A DNA stretch of 64,000 nt from CAYTTR01 sp964440805 (GCA_964440805.1 CAYTTR010000009.1:1-64000); one strand, 5' to 3'; shown: positions 17,379 through 26,681, counted from the stretch's first letter. Notes: generated from the sequence alone by a model not told the origin. Translations and numbers: made by a program.

Positions 17379-18800
17379 TCAACCTTTCATAACTCCAACC
17401 GGAATTACCTTGGCCACCAGACTGCCCAATCCGGCCCGGTGGGATACCTGGACTACTTCATCAACATCCTTATAGGCTCCGGAAGCTTCTTCAGCCACAC
17501 CTTTCCAGGAAGTAGATTTAAGAGAGATACCTTTATTTTCCAAATCTTTTTTTATTTCTTCTCCTCGAAATTTCCTTAAAGCTTCATGCCGGGACATCAA
17601 ACGCCCTGCACCATGAGCAGTGGAACCGAAACTGAGTTCTTCAGCTTCTTTTGTGCCGCAGAGAATATAGGAAGCTGTGCCCATGCTTCCGGGAATAATA
17701 ACGGGTTGTCCAACAGTTCTTAACGTCTCAGGAATTTCTTGGCGGCCGGCACCGAAACTCCTGGTGGCTCCTTTCCGGTGAACACAGAGCCTGAGATTTT
17801 TGCCCTCAATCCGGTGAACTTCGAATTTAGCCACATTATGACAAACGTCATAAACCTGATCCATTCCCTTATCTGTTCCCAAAATTTTTTTAAATACATC
17901 TCTTACCCAGTGAGCAATCATCTGCCTGTTGGCAAAGGCGTAATTTACTGCAGCACACATGGCTTTATAATATTTTTTCCCCAAATCAGAGTTTATGGGA
18001 GCATAGGTAAGCTCCCGGTCAGCTAAATGCTTAGTACCGAAAGTATTCTCCATCTGCCTGATATAGTCGGAAGCTACCTGGTGACCAAGTCCCCGGCTTC
18101 CGCAATGGATCATAACCATGATTTGTCCTTTTGAATGGATTCCGAAAACCCCGGCTGTTTTGGAATCAAAGATTTCTTCAACCTGCTGAATTTCCAAGAA
18201 ATGATTTCCTGCTCCCAGAGTCCCCAACTGGGGCAATCCTCTTTCTTTGGCCCTCCTGGAAACACAGCCGGGATCAGCATCCTTCATCCTTCCATATTCT
18301 TCTGTCCTCTCCAGATCTCTCCGAGTGCCAAAGCCATTAGTTACAGTCCATTCTGCTCCCCGGCGCAAAACTTCTTCCAACACTTGAAAGCTGATCTCTT
18401 TTGACCTCCCTTTTCCTACTCCGGCAGGAACCTGATTAAAAATTCCATTCATCAAAGCCCCCAGGTTGTCTCTGAGTTCATCAACTTTGTAATCTGTCTT
18501 TAACAGCCGGACTCCGCAGTTTATGTCATACCCCACTCCTCCCGGAGAAATCACTCCTTCTTCAATGTCAAAAGCAGCCACACCCCCTATGGGAAATCCA
18601 TACCCTTGATGTCCATCGGGCATAAGAAAGGAAGCTTTCCTGATACCGGGGAGACAGGCAACATTTACTGCCTGGTGCAGTGTTTTATCCTTCCTCATGC
18701 TTTCCAGAAGCTTGGATGAAGCATAGATAAAAGCCGGCACCTTCATCTTGCCTTCTTCCGGGATTTTCCAAACATTTTCTTTAATTTTTTTTATATTCAT
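17379..18800 (-). CDS. rtcB: RNA-splicing ligase RtcB
   Basis: GTP- and Mn-dependent ligase that joins RNA 2',3'-cyclic phosphate or 3'-phosphate ends to 5'-hydroxyl ends, used in RNA repair. At 473 residues it is full length. Metal-binding GVGYDINCGVR, HCGSRGLGHQ and the guanylylated-histidine region STAHGAGRLMSR are all present. The archease gene lies 11 bases upstream in the same operon, the usual partner that activates RtcB turnover. Confidence 0.97.
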   Translation of the reverse strand: MNIKKIKENVWKIPEEGKMKVPAFIYASSKLLESMRKDKTLHQAVNVACLPGIRKASFLMPDGHQGYGFPIGGVAAFDIEEGVISPGGVGYDINCGVRLLKTDYKVDELRDNLGALMNGIFNQVPAGVGKGRSKEISFQVLEEVLRRGAEWTVTNGFGTRRDLERTEEYGRMKDADPGCVSRRAKERGLPQLGTLGAGNHFLEIQQVEEIFDSKTAGVFGIHSKGQIMVMIHCGSRGLGHQVASDYIRQMENTFGTKHLADRELTYAPINSDLGKKYYKAMCAAVNYAFANRQMIAHWVRDVFKKILGTDKGMDQVYDVCHNVAKFEVHRIEGKNLRLCVHRKGATRSFGAGRQEIPETLRTVGQPVIIPGSMGTASYILCGTKEAEELSFGSTAHGAGRLMSRHEALRKFRGEEIKKDLENKGISLKSTSWKGVAEEASGAYKDVDEVVQVSHRAGLGSLVAKVIPVGVMKG

Positions 18801-18811
18801 TTTCTTCTCCT

Positions 18812-19234
18812 TTAAACATCAACCACAACCTCGATAGAAACAGTTTTGTTACTTTTAATTTTCATTTCATTATAGGTTATGGCTTTTATTTCTCCGGTTA
18901 TTTCATATTTTTCTTTCCTCTCGTCCCCTTTCAAGATACAATCCAAATAGTGAAGATTTTTTTCTTTTTTTATCCTCAGATTATCCGCTCTTTTAAAAAC
19001 AAGACCTTTGGTTTCAAAAAGAAAAAGAATTTCCTCCAGAAAACTAACCAGAAGCTGCTCCAAATCCTTGCCTTTCACCTGAACTTTGGGTTCGAGTTTT
19101 TCTTCAATCGTGCCCGGATCCCACATCAAAGAACAAAAAGCCAAGGCTGCATTGGAAAAAGCTTCCTCAAGTGAAGCCCCTCTTGCTTGAAACTTAATAT
19201 CTCCTGTATGCGGAAGGTAACGAAACTTTTTCAC
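18812..19234 (-). CDS. Archease (RtcB cofactor)
   Basis: The 140-residue protein starts KKFRYLPHTGDIKFQARG, with the conserved H-T-G-D metal site, and ends SNKTVSIEVVVDV, typical of archease. It promotes guanylylation and multiple turnover of RtcB. Start codon is GTG at 19234, directly after the TGA stop of pncB, and rtcB follows 11 bases later, so the three genes form one transcript. Confidence 0.93.
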   Translation of the reverse strand: MKKFRYLPHTGDIKFQARGASLEEAFSNAALAFCSLMWDPGTIEEKLEPKVQVKGKDLEQLLVSFLEEILFLFETKGLVFKRADNLRIKKEKNLHYLDCILKGDERKEKYEITGEIKAITYNEMKIKSNKTVSIEVVVDV

Positions 19235-20602
19235 TCAGCTTTCTCCCAGTTCCTTTATTTTAACTTTCTGGATAATTTTTCTCTGCAGCTCCTTTAGAGA
19301 CGGTGATATTTCCACCGGAAAAAGGGGAGGCCGGGAAGATAATGATTTATATCTTTCCTCAAGGAGTTTGAATTCCTCCTGAAAAACTTCTCTTATTCCT
19401 GTCAACCGGGGAAGCTCGCCCTTTATTTTTCCTCCCTTCATAACTTCTGAAAGAAGGCATTCGGCACCATCCATCTCTTCCTGCCGAAGCCCGATTACAT
19501 CCTTTACCAAATTTCCTTTTTTATCTTTGAATCTAAAAATCTGCTTATCTGATGTTAGAATTTTTTTCCCTGGGCTTAACTTTAAAACCGGCTGCCCGTC
19601 GTATTTAACCAGCTTATAGGCCATATCAGAATAAGGAGCGTCTGCAGATACTCCCATTTTAGTCCCTACTCCGAATGAATCTATTTCCGCCTTTTCTTTC
19701 AAGATTTTCTGAATTTTATATTCATCAAAAGCTCCAGAAGCGAAAATTTGAGTGCCCTTCAGACCTTCCCGGTCTAAAATTTGCCTGGCTCTCCGGCTTA
19801 ATTGAGCCATGTCCCCACTGTCCAGTCTTATCCCCAGGAGATTATGTCCCCGGCCTTTCATTTGTTTTCCCACCTGAGCCGCTTTACGGCATCCTTCAAT
19901 AGTATCGTAAGTGTCCACAAGCAAGACCGTGTTTTCAGGAAAAGAACGGGCATAAGCCTGAAATGCCTCCATTTCATTGGGAAAACTGGATATATAAGAA
20001 TGGGCCATGGTTCCATAAACAGGAATTCCATAAACTTTCCCAGCCATAACGTTACTTGTCCCTATGAACCCCGCTAAGTAGCTGGACCGGGCTGCTTTCA
20101 TTCCGGCATCTATTCCCTGGCATCTTCTAAGGGAAAAATCAACCAGCTTTCTTCCTTGAGCGGCATAAAAACAGCGGGCTGCCTTGGTTGCCAGCAAAAC
20201 CTGAACATTAACCGCATTAATAATAAAAGTCTCCACTATTTGAGATTCAATAATGGGAGCAGTCACTTCCATAATCGGCTCATTAGCAAAGAAAATGCGT
20301 CCTTCCGGGATAGCCCTGACCTCTCCTGAAAAATACAATTTTTCCAGATAGGAAAGAAAACTTTCTTTAAATAATTTAAGGCCGGCCAAATAATCGAGCT
20401 CTTCAGAGGTAAAACTTAGGTTTTCCAGGTAGCGAAGCACATCCTCGAGACCGGCTGAAACAAAATATTTCCGGCCGGGCGGATAATTCCGGATGAAAAG
20501 GCTGAAAGTGGCCGGAGCAAACATTTTATTTTCCCAATAGGAAGCAGCCATGGTCAGTTCATAAAGATCGGTTAATAAAGCCTCGTTTTCTCTATCAATC
20601 AT
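19235..20602 (-). CDS. pncB: Nicotinate phosphoribosyltransferase
   Basis: Converts nicotinate and PRPP to nicotinate mononucleotide in NAD salvage. The 455-residue protein begins with ALLTDLYELTMAASYW, typical of the family, and has GFIGTSNVMAG, the HSYISSFPNEMEAF phosphohistidine region and RLDSGDMAQLSRRARQ. It is first of a pncB-archease-rtcB operon. De novo NAD synthesis is also represented in the window by nadA. Confidence 0.95.
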   Translation of the reverse strand: MIDRENEALLTDLYELTMAASYWENKMFAPATFSLFIRNYPPGRKYFVSAGLEDVLRYLENLSFTSEELDYLAGLKLFKESFLSYLEKLYFSGEVRAIPEGRIFFANEPIMEVTAPIIESQIVETFIINAVNVQVLLATKAARCFYAAQGRKLVDFSLRRCQGIDAGMKAARSSYLAGFIGTSNVMAGKVYGIPVYGTMAHSYISSFPNEMEAFQAYARSFPENTVLLVDTYDTIEGCRKAAQVGKQMKGRGHNLLGIRLDSGDMAQLSRRARQILDREGLKGTQIFASGAFDEYKIQKILKEKAEIDSFGVGTKMGVSADAPYSDMAYKLVKYDGQPVLKLSPGKKILTSDKQIFRFKDKKGNLVKDVIGLRQEEMDGAECLLSEVMKGGKIKGELPRLTGIREVFQEEFKLLEERYKSLSSRPPLFPVEISPSLKELQRKIIQKVKIKELGES

Positions 20603-20691
20603 GATTTATTCCTTCTTTATTAAATAAAGGAGTAGTAACTTTTTATTAATTATTATTCAGATTCCTCCAGAAATCAAATTTCAAATTTTTT

Positions 20692-20855
20692 TGAATAGGA
20701 GAACATCAGGTATGCCCAGAGCGACATTGAGGCGTTATTCTTCTCAAGCTACTCTTCGAGGGAATCCGACTTTGTCGGACGGCGAGGATGCAGTGAGAGA
20801 AAGGCGAAAAAGCGCCGAAGTAAAGCAAAGAGCATACCTGATGTTCTCCTGTTCA
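20692..20855. repeat. Palindromic element with 24-bp terminal inverted repeats
   Basis: Left arm 20692-20715 and right arm 20832-20855 are complementary at 23 of 24 positions (core GGAGAACATCAGGTATGC), around 116 bases. The interior has its own hairpins, TCCGAC/GTCGGA and GGCG...CGCC. It occupies most of the 394-base gap between pncB and the cytochrome b gene. A 71-codon frame inside it is built from the repeat and is not convincing. Confidence 0.88.
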
Positions 20856-20954
20856 ATGGATTCAACCACACAAAAAGGAAGAAAACCAAATGTTTTAACA
20901 AAATGATATTGAGGCGATAGGTTAAATAAATTCTTTCGGATTAGTCAACATTTT

Positions 20955-20963
20955 TGGTATAAT
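20955..20963 (+). promoter_or_regulatory. Extended -10 promoter of the cytochrome c/b gene
   Basis: TGGTATAAT carries the TGn extension and a consensus -10 (20958-20963). No good -35 is seen. Start of translation is ATG 20997 with GAAGGA upstream. Confidence 0.5.
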
Positions 20964-20996
20964 GGACGGCAGAAAAAATGGAGAAGGATTGGGGTC

Positions 20997-21329
20997 ATGA
21001 GAACAAAAAAGAGAGCCAATTCATCCCTCTGGGTTATGCTGATATTCTTTTGTCTTGCCGGAATATGCTATCTCTTTCCTCAAGAGTCTAACCAAGACTA
21101 TGAAAAAATAACCAGTGATGATTGCAGCGGATGCCATGAGAAAAGTAAACATGGAACAGACTTCACACAAGACCTCTCCCATTCTATCCATGAAGGATTT
21201 GAATGCTTAGACTGCCATCTCGATAAGAAAACCTTCCCTCATCAAAAAATACCTGATTTCGAATTACCTTGCCATAGCTGCGCTTCCTGTCATGAAGAAG
21301 AAGCCCAAACATATAAAATTCACGGATGA
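20997..21329 (+). CDS. Octaheme cytochrome c / cytochrome b fusion, N-terminal part up to an in-frame TGA
   Basis: The first 110 codons encode a signal peptide or anchor (hydrophobic 12-27) and three heme sites, CSGCH, CLDCH and CASCH. The frame stops at TGA 21327-21329 and continues in the same frame without any base shift into the following segment, which carries five more CXXCH motifs and a cytochrome b domain. The residues around the stop, KIHG then ALVAECQDAPSCAGCH, read as one continuous heme-domain sequence. I interpret both parts as one gene split by a nonsense codon (CGA to TGA is the simplest single change), or recoded there. Confidence 0.75.
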   Translation: MRTKKRANSSLWVMLIFFCLAGICYLFPQESNQDYEKITSDDCSGCHEKSKHGTDFTQDLSHSIHEGFECLDCHLDKKTFPHQKIPDFELPCHSCASCHEEEAQTYKIHG

Positions 21330-21332
21330 GCT

Positions 21333-22568
21333 TTGGTAGCCGAATGTCAAGATGCGCCGTCTTGTGCAGGCTGTCACGGTGAGCTGGTAAGCCGAGGTCA
21401 GACAGATGCTCCGGTATGCACTGACTGCCATGGAGAACACGGCATCTTTTCTCCTAATGATCCCCGCTCACCAGTTTCCAGCATCAGATTGGCTGAAGCC
21501 ACCTGTGCCCCCTGTCATGAATCCGTCAGGCTCTCGGAAAAGTACGGCCTTCCCCTGGGGCGTTTGGCCTCATTTATAGACAGTTACCACGGCCTGAAAA
21601 CAAAAGCCGGAGATCAATATGTGGCCAATTGTGCTTCCTGCCACGGAGTTCATAAAATACTGCCCAGTTCTGATCCGGAGTCCACAATCCATCCCGCTAA
21701 TCTTCAAAAAACTTGCGGCGAGTGTCATTCCGGGATTTCTGCTGAATTGGCCCAATCCCCCATTCACGGCCTGGGAGGTGAAGGCCTCCAGACCAAAGCT
21801 GCCAGCATTGTTCAGAATATCTATATTGCCGCCATTATTATTATTATCGGACTAATGGGCATCCATTGGCTTATCGACCTTATCAGGCAGATAATTTTGG
21901 TTGCCCGAAAAAAACCTCAGGTCAGGCGGATGAATGCCAATGAACTCTGGCAACATACCCTTCTCATGCTCAGTTTTATTGTCCTGGTTGTCACCGGCTT
22001 CTCTCTCAGGTTTGATCAGGCCTGGATTACACGGTTTTTCTTCGGCTGGGAAGGCGGTTTTAAACTGAGAGGAACCATCCACAGAGTGGCTTCGGTTGTT
22101 CTCATCGTGACTACTATATGGCACGTTATTTACCTTTTCTCCAGGAGAGGCCGGAGATTTTTTGTCGATATGTGGCCCCGCTTAGGTGATTTCCGCGACT
22201 TTATTCAGAAAATCTTGTTTAATCTGGGACTTTCCAAAAAAGAACCCCGGTTCGGGAGATTCAGTTATATCGAGAAAGCTGAGTATTGGGCTCTTATCTG
22301 GGGAAATGCAGTGATGATAGTAACCGGAATACTTCTTTGGTTTGACAATTATTTTGTCAGAATTTTCCCCAAAGGAGTGCTTGATGTTTCTTTGGTCATT
22401 CATTATTACGAAGCCATTCTGGCTTCTCTTGCCATTTTAATCTGGCATCTGTACTCTACCGTCTTTAATCCCCGCGTCTATCCCATGAATCCTTCATGGC
22501 TTACCGGCAAAATGCCGGAAGACATGTTTATTCACGAACACCAAGCAGTCAAAAAAGAAGAGATTTAA
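21333..22568 (+). CDS. Octaheme cytochrome c / cytochrome b fusion, C-terminal part after the TGA
   Basis: The segment of about 411 residues carries heme sites CAGCH, CTDCH, CAPCH, CASCH and CGECH, then about five membrane helices from residue 160 on. Histidines such as those in RGTIHRVASVV and IWHLYST fit a cytochrome b561-type domain that could oxidise quinol. TTG 21333 is only the first possible start after the stop; there is no good ribosome site, and no signal peptide would target the heme domain to the periplasm, so independent translation is doubtful. With the upstream part it makes an eight-c-heme plus b-heme membrane protein, a plausible electron source for periplasmic cytochromes. 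Confidence 0.75.
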   Translation: MVAECQDAPSCAGCHGELVSRGQTDAPVCTDCHGEHGIFSPNDPRSPVSSIRLAEATCAPCHESVRLSEKYGLPLGRLASFIDSYHGLKTKAGDQYVANCASCHGVHKILPSSDPESTIHPANLQKTCGECHSGISAELAQSPIHGLGGEGLQTKAASIVQNIYIAAIIIIIGLMGIHWLIDLIRQIILVARKKPQVRRMNANELWQHTLLMLSFIVLVVTGFSLRFDQAWITRFFFGWEGGFKLRGTIHRVASVVLIVTTIWHVIYLFSRRGRRFFVDMWPRLGDFRDFIQKILFNLGLSKKEPRFGRFSYIEKAEYWALIWGNAVMIVTGILLWFDNYFVRIFPKGVLDVSLVIHYYEAILASLAILIWHLYSTVFNPRVYPMNPSWLTGKMPEDMFIHEHQAVKKEEI

Positions 22569-22584
22569 TTAGCCTGGATTATTC

Positions 22585-22702
22585 ACCAGTCGAGGTTGCC
22601 GTAGATACGAGGCACAGGGCACGCAGCTGTGGTCTCTCCACCGCAAGTGTCCTGTAACGAAGTAGATGCGCCAAGCGCGGCTCGCCTGAAGGGTAAAAAA
22701 GG
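22585..22702. repeat. Imperfect long palindrome (about 115 bp)
   Basis: The apex GTGG-TCTCT-CCAC (22629-22641) is flanked by ACAGGGCAC (22614-22622) pairing with GTGTCCTGT (22647-22655), and outward by CGTAGAT and GTAGATGCG stretches that still pair partly. It follows the cytochrome b gene in the 307-base gap 22569-22875; the remainder of the gap is AT-rich and shows nothing else. Confidence 0.6.
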
Positions 22703-22875
22703 CTGGTTTTAGATAAGATTTGATGAAAGGATTTAATGAACTTAATTTCTTTACCTACACCACAATAAAACCTCTTAAGTCATAGGTATTTGTGATATAA
22801 AAAGTATCGGCCTTTTTTATGAATGGTTCAGGTTAGTCAAAGAAAATAAAAAATAAAATAAACAAACAAATTATT

Positions 22876-23886
22876 CTAAAAGACCCCGGCAATCTTCTGA
22901 CTACAATGTGGACATAAGCCTTTTCTGATGAGGCTTTCTGCCAGGAAGAATCCATTCCTCTTGATTAAAATTTTCCCACACGATGGACAAAGGGTGTCCT
23001 CTGATTCTCCCAAAACATTACCGATATAAAGATAGTGAAGACCTTCTTCTTTTCCAATCTCAACCGCTCGCCTTAATCTCTCCATGGGAGTGGGGCGGGA
23101 ATCCGTAAATTTATAATCGGGATGAAAACGGCTGATATGCCAGGGGATATTGGGATCAACGCCGGCCAGAAACCGGGCTATCTCCCGCAGCTCCTTATCA
23201 CTGTCGTTCTCTCCTGGGATTATCAAGGTGGTTACCTCAACCCATATATCATTTTTTTTCAAAAAGCTTATACAATCCAAAACCGGCTGTAAGCGGGCCT
23301 TACACATTTTTTTATAAAATTCATCTCTAAATGATTTAAGATCCACATTGGCAGCATCCAGCCAGGGCGAAATTTTTTCAACAGCCTCCTGGGTTAGGTA
23401 ACCGTTAGTGACAAAATTATTTCCCAGGCCTTCTTTTTTTGCCAGCTTGGCTGTCTCATAGGCATACTCAAAAAAAATTGTCGGTTCAGTATAAGTATAA
23501 GAAATACTGCTGCAGTCATTGGTTAAGGCTTGCCTGACCACTTCTTCAGGGGAAAGTTTATACCCGGAAAAAACCTTTTCTTTCTGCCGGGAAGCCTGGG
23601 ATATCTGCCAATTCTGACAAAAAGGGCATTGAAAGTTGCAGCCGATAGTGGCAATGGAAAAGGCTTTAGTGCCGGGAAGAAAGTGATATAAAGGTTTTTT
23701 TTCAATCGGATCTACATGGGCTGCTATAACTTCTCCGAAAACATGGGTATAAAGTTTGCCCTCCTTGTTTTCTCTAACCCGGCAAATTCCCCAGTTCCCT
23801 GGATTTATTTCACACCTATGAGCACAGAGAAAACAGTTGACCCGGTCTTCATCAAGAGTCTTATAGAGCATGGCTTCTCGAATCAT
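22876..23886 (-). CDS. amrS: AmmeMemoRadiSam-system radical SAM enzyme
   Basis: Radical SAM protein of 336 residues, similar to pyruvate formate-lyase activases. The [4Fe-4S] motif is Cys83-x3-Cys87-x2-Cys90 in GCNFQCPFCQNW. Four N-terminal cysteines (18, 21, 25, 35) and a C-terminal CPSC...CPHC ribbon match the AmmeMemoRadiSam family. That system normally includes an AmmeMemo two-domain partner, not present in this window; its biological reaction is not established. It follows nth by 21 bases on the same strand. Confidence 0.87.
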   Translation of the reverse strand: MIREAMLYKTLDEDRVNCFLCAHRCEINPGNWGICRVRENKEGKLYTHVFGEVIAAHVDPIEKKPLYHFLPGTKAFSIATIGCNFQCPFCQNWQISQASRQKEKVFSGYKLSPEEVVRQALTNDCSSISYTYTEPTIFFEYAYETAKLAKKEGLGNNFVTNGYLTQEAVEKISPWLDAANVDLKSFRDEFYKKMCKARLQPVLDCISFLKKNDIWVEVTTLIIPGENDSDKELREIARFLAGVDPNIPWHISRFHPDYKFTDSRPTPMERLRRAVEIGKEEGLHYLYIGNVLGESEDTLCPSCGKILIKRNGFFLAESLIRKGLCPHCSQKIAGVF

Positions 23887-23907
23887 TAAATCACCTCCTA
23901 ATCCGGA

Positions 23908-24540
23908 TTATTCCGCAGAAGGGCAAAGCTGCCGGAGTATACATTGGGAACAATTGGGATTTTTGGCCTGACAAATCTTCCGGCCGTGGTTGACCAGCAT
24001 ATAGTTAAAGTCCAGCCAGTCTTCTCTGGGAATCAAATTCATCAAATCTTTCTCAATTTTATCGGGATTCTTTTCCCGGCTCAGTCCCAGTCGGCCGGCC
24101 AATCTTTTCACATGGGTATCCACCGCAATCCCTTCAGCCTTCCGGAAAACACTGGAGAGAATTATATTGGCTGTTTTACGGGCTACTCCGGGTAATTTCA
24201 CTAATTTATCCATAGTATCCGGTACTTGACCGGAAAATTCCTTTTCTATAACGGCAGCAGCTTCCTGAATACTTTTGGCTTTATTCCGGTAAAACCCGGT
24301 TGGACGGATAATTTTTTCCAGCTCCTCACGGTCTGCCTCGGCTAAATCAGAGGCGGTGGGATATTTTTCAAACAACCGGGGAGTAATTTGGTTAACCTTA
24401 GCATCTGTGCATTGAGCCGAAAGGATTGTGGCTACCAGAAGTTGGAGAGGATTTTTATAGTGTAAGGCTGTCCGGCTCTGAGGATATTTTTCCCTAAGAA
24501 GACTTATTATCTTTTTTATTCTTTCTTTCTCATTTTTCAT
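23908..24540 (-). CDS. nth: Endonuclease III
   Basis: Base-excision repair DNA glycosylase/AP lyase for oxidised pyrimidines. It has the catalytic Lys in LSAQCTDAKV, the helix-hairpin-helix LPGVARKTA, the catalytic Asp in AVDTHVKRL and the C-terminal Fe-S loop C-x6-C-x2-C-x5-C (CQAKNPNCSQCILRQLC). I choose ATG 24540 with GAGGAAAG upstream; a longer frame runs into the end of nrdJ. Eight bases separate it from nrdJ, so the two are one transcript. Confidence 0.95.
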   Translation of the reverse strand: MKNEKERIKKIISLLREKYPQSRTALHYKNPLQLLVATILSAQCTDAKVNQITPRLFEKYPTASDLAEADREELEKIIRPTGFYRNKAKSIQEAAAVIEKEFSGQVPDTMDKLVKLPGVARKTANIILSSVFRKAEGIAVDTHVKRLAGRLGLSREKNPDKIEKDLMNLIPREDWLDFNYMLVNHGRKICQAKNPNCSQCILRQLCPSAE

Positions 24541-24548
24541 TTCTTTCC

Positions 24549-26681
24549 TCAAAACAAGCATTGTCCTCTGATACATCCACCGGAGAACTCAGAATGAGCT
24601 GAGATAAAATCCCTTTCCCAATCCTCCGTCCCCTCACTTTCATCTCCAGGGAAAAAAAGCACCTGGTCATCCTTAGAACCGTAGCGGTAAACAGTAATCC
24701 CTTTGCATTTCAATTGATAAGCTCTTAAATAGATATCTTTCACCTGTTCTACCGGGGCTTCATGAGGAAGATTAACTGTCTTGGAGACCGAGTTATCCGT
24801 AGATGCTTGAAAAGCAGCTTGTATGCGCAAATGCTGCTCCGGGGAGACATCGAAGGCAGTGACAAAAATCTCCCGGATATCTTCAGGTATTTCTTTGACA
24901 TTCTGGATAGAACCAAGGCGTCCGGCATAAGCCAAGAAATCCCTGGTATCCAGGCCTCTTTCTTTCATCTTTTTTTCAAAGAGAGGATGCACCTCGAGCA
25001 AACGGGTTCCAGAAAGGACTTTCCGCACATAGCTGAGGGCAAACAACGGCTCTATTCCACTGGAGCAATCAGCTATGATGCTTATGGTCCCGGTGGGAGC
25101 AATAGTGTTGACTGTGGCATGGCGTAACTTGATTCCTTTTTTGGAATAAACCGACCGCTCGTAGTTTGGAAAAACCCCTCTCTCTTCTGCCAAAGATGCC
25201 GACGCTTTTAAGCTCACCTGATGGAAAACTCTCATCAGCCTTGAAGCCATTTCTTCAGCCTTAGGCGAGTTATAAGGGATTCCCATCTTGATTAACATAT
25301 CGGCAAAACCCATCACTCCCAGGCCAATTTTCCGGTTGCCTTTGGTCATTTTTTCTATTTCAGGCAGCGGATAACGGTTGACTTCAATCACATCATCCAG
25401 AAAACGAACTGCCCAGTGAATTGCCTCTTTCAATTCGAGCCAGTCCAGAGCTCCGTTGCTGACAAGTTTGGAAAGGTTCAATGAACCCAAGTTACAGCTT
25501 TCATAAGGCAAAAGTGGAACCTCGCCGCATGGATTAGTAGCTTCAATTCTTCCCAGTTCGAGCAGGGGGTGGCGGCGGTTGATTTCATCAAGAAATATCA
25601 AGCCCGGATCTCCCGACCTCCAAGCAGCAAAAACAATGAGATCAAAAAGTGAACGGGCTTTAACTTTTCTGACTGTTTCTTTGTTTCTGGGATTAATCAA
25701 ATCAAATTCCTCATCATTCATTACCGCATCCATAAAAGCATCGGTGACTCCCACAGAAAGATTAAAATTGGGCAGGGTCTCTTTTTCCAATTTGGCCTCA
25801 ATGAAATCAAAGATATCAGGGTGATCACAACGAAGAATCCCCATATTGGCACCCCGGCGCCGTCCTCCCTGGACAATTACTTGGGTAGCCTGATTAAAAA
25901 TGCTCATGAAAGACAGCGGACCAGACGCTTTTCCCTTAGTGGTGGAGACGAGATCTCCTTCCGGCCTTAACTGAGAAAAATCGAATCCGCAGCCGCCGCC
26001 CGTCTGATGAATAAGGGCCATATTCTTAAGAGCTTCAAAAATGCCGCTCATCGAATCCTCAACCGGAAGAACAAAACAGGCGGACAATTGGCCTAAGGGA
26101 GTACCGGCATTCATCAGAGTCGGAGAATTAGGCAAAAATTCCAGGCCGGACATCATCTGAAAAAACTTTTCTTCGACTTCTTCCCGGTTTTTTTTTGACT
26201 TGAACTCCAGCTCTGCTTCGCTGACGGTTCGAGCTACCCGGGCGAACAATTCGCCCGGAGTTTCCACCACCCTCTGATTATCATCCTTCAGGAGATACCG
26301 TTTATTGAGGACAAAAAGACTGTTCAAGGGGAGTTTAAGGTCGTCTTTCAGACCGTAAGCTGTTTTTAGTTGCCGAATATCGCCTCTCTGCTGGCGGTAA
26401 AGTATGTATTTTTTGGCTATAAAAGAATAGCCGGCCTCCATTAAACTTTTTTCCACGATATCCTGGATTTCTTCAACTGAAGGAACGGCTCCCTTGAATT
26501 GCTCGGAAATTTTACTCAAACAGCGGGGAAGAACATCAGTCGCAATCTTTATAGCCTTCTCTTCATCCTGAACTATCTCCAAGGAAGCAGCTTTAATGGC
26601 TTGGCTGATTTTGGAGGGATCAAACCTTACAATCTGGCCGTCTCTCTTTCTGATTTTTTGCGGCTGCTCTTCATTGGACAT
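24549..26681 (-). CDS. nrdJ: Adenosylcobalamin-dependent ribonucleotide reductase (class II)
   Basis: Reduces ribonucleotides to deoxyribonucleotides without oxygen, using vitamin B12. The 710-residue protein has an N-terminal ATP-cone (about 8-100), the active-site Cys in LSACFVLPVEDSM, NPCGEVPLLPYESCNLGS with the radical Cys, and a C-terminal CIRGQC pair for thioredoxin reduction. Presence of class II enzyme fits an anaerobic lifestyle and needs a cobalamin supply. I saw no cobalamin riboswitch upstream. First gene of nrdJ-nth-amrS. Confidence 0.95.
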   Translation of the reverse strand: MSNEEQPQKIRKRDGQIVRFDPSKISQAIKAASLEIVQDEEKAIKIATDVLPRCLSKISEQFKGAVPSVEEIQDIVEKSLMEAGYSFIAKKYILYRQQRGDIRQLKTAYGLKDDLKLPLNSLFVLNKRYLLKDDNQRVVETPGELFARVARTVSEAELEFKSKKNREEVEEKFFQMMSGLEFLPNSPTLMNAGTPLGQLSACFVLPVEDSMSGIFEALKNMALIHQTGGGCGFDFSQLRPEGDLVSTTKGKASGPLSFMSIFNQATQVIVQGGRRRGANMGILRCDHPDIFDFIEAKLEKETLPNFNLSVGVTDAFMDAVMNDEEFDLINPRNKETVRKVKARSLFDLIVFAAWRSGDPGLIFLDEINRRHPLLELGRIEATNPCGEVPLLPYESCNLGSLNLSKLVSNGALDWLELKEAIHWAVRFLDDVIEVNRYPLPEIEKMTKGNRKIGLGVMGFADMLIKMGIPYNSPKAEEMASRLMRVFHQVSLKASASLAEERGVFPNYERSVYSKKGIKLRHATVNTIAPTGTISIIADCSSGIEPLFALSYVRKVLSGTRLLEVHPLFEKKMKERGLDTRDFLAYAGRLGSIQNVKEIPEDIREIFVTAFDVSPEQHLRIQAAFQASTDNSVSKTVNLPHEAPVEQVKDIYLRAYQLKCKGITVYRYGSKDDQVLFFPGDESEGTEDWERDFISAHSEFSGGCIRGQCLF

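Noticed and set aside
20691..20906. 71-codon frame in the pncB to cytochrome gap
   Set aside because: It is contained in the palindromic element and has no start signals.
21327..21329. Selenocysteine or genome-wide UGA reassignment at the in-frame TGA
   Set aside because: Many genes here end in TGA, so reassignment is excluded; the position is not a Cys-like site in the heme domain as I read it, so Sec is kept only as a minor alternative.
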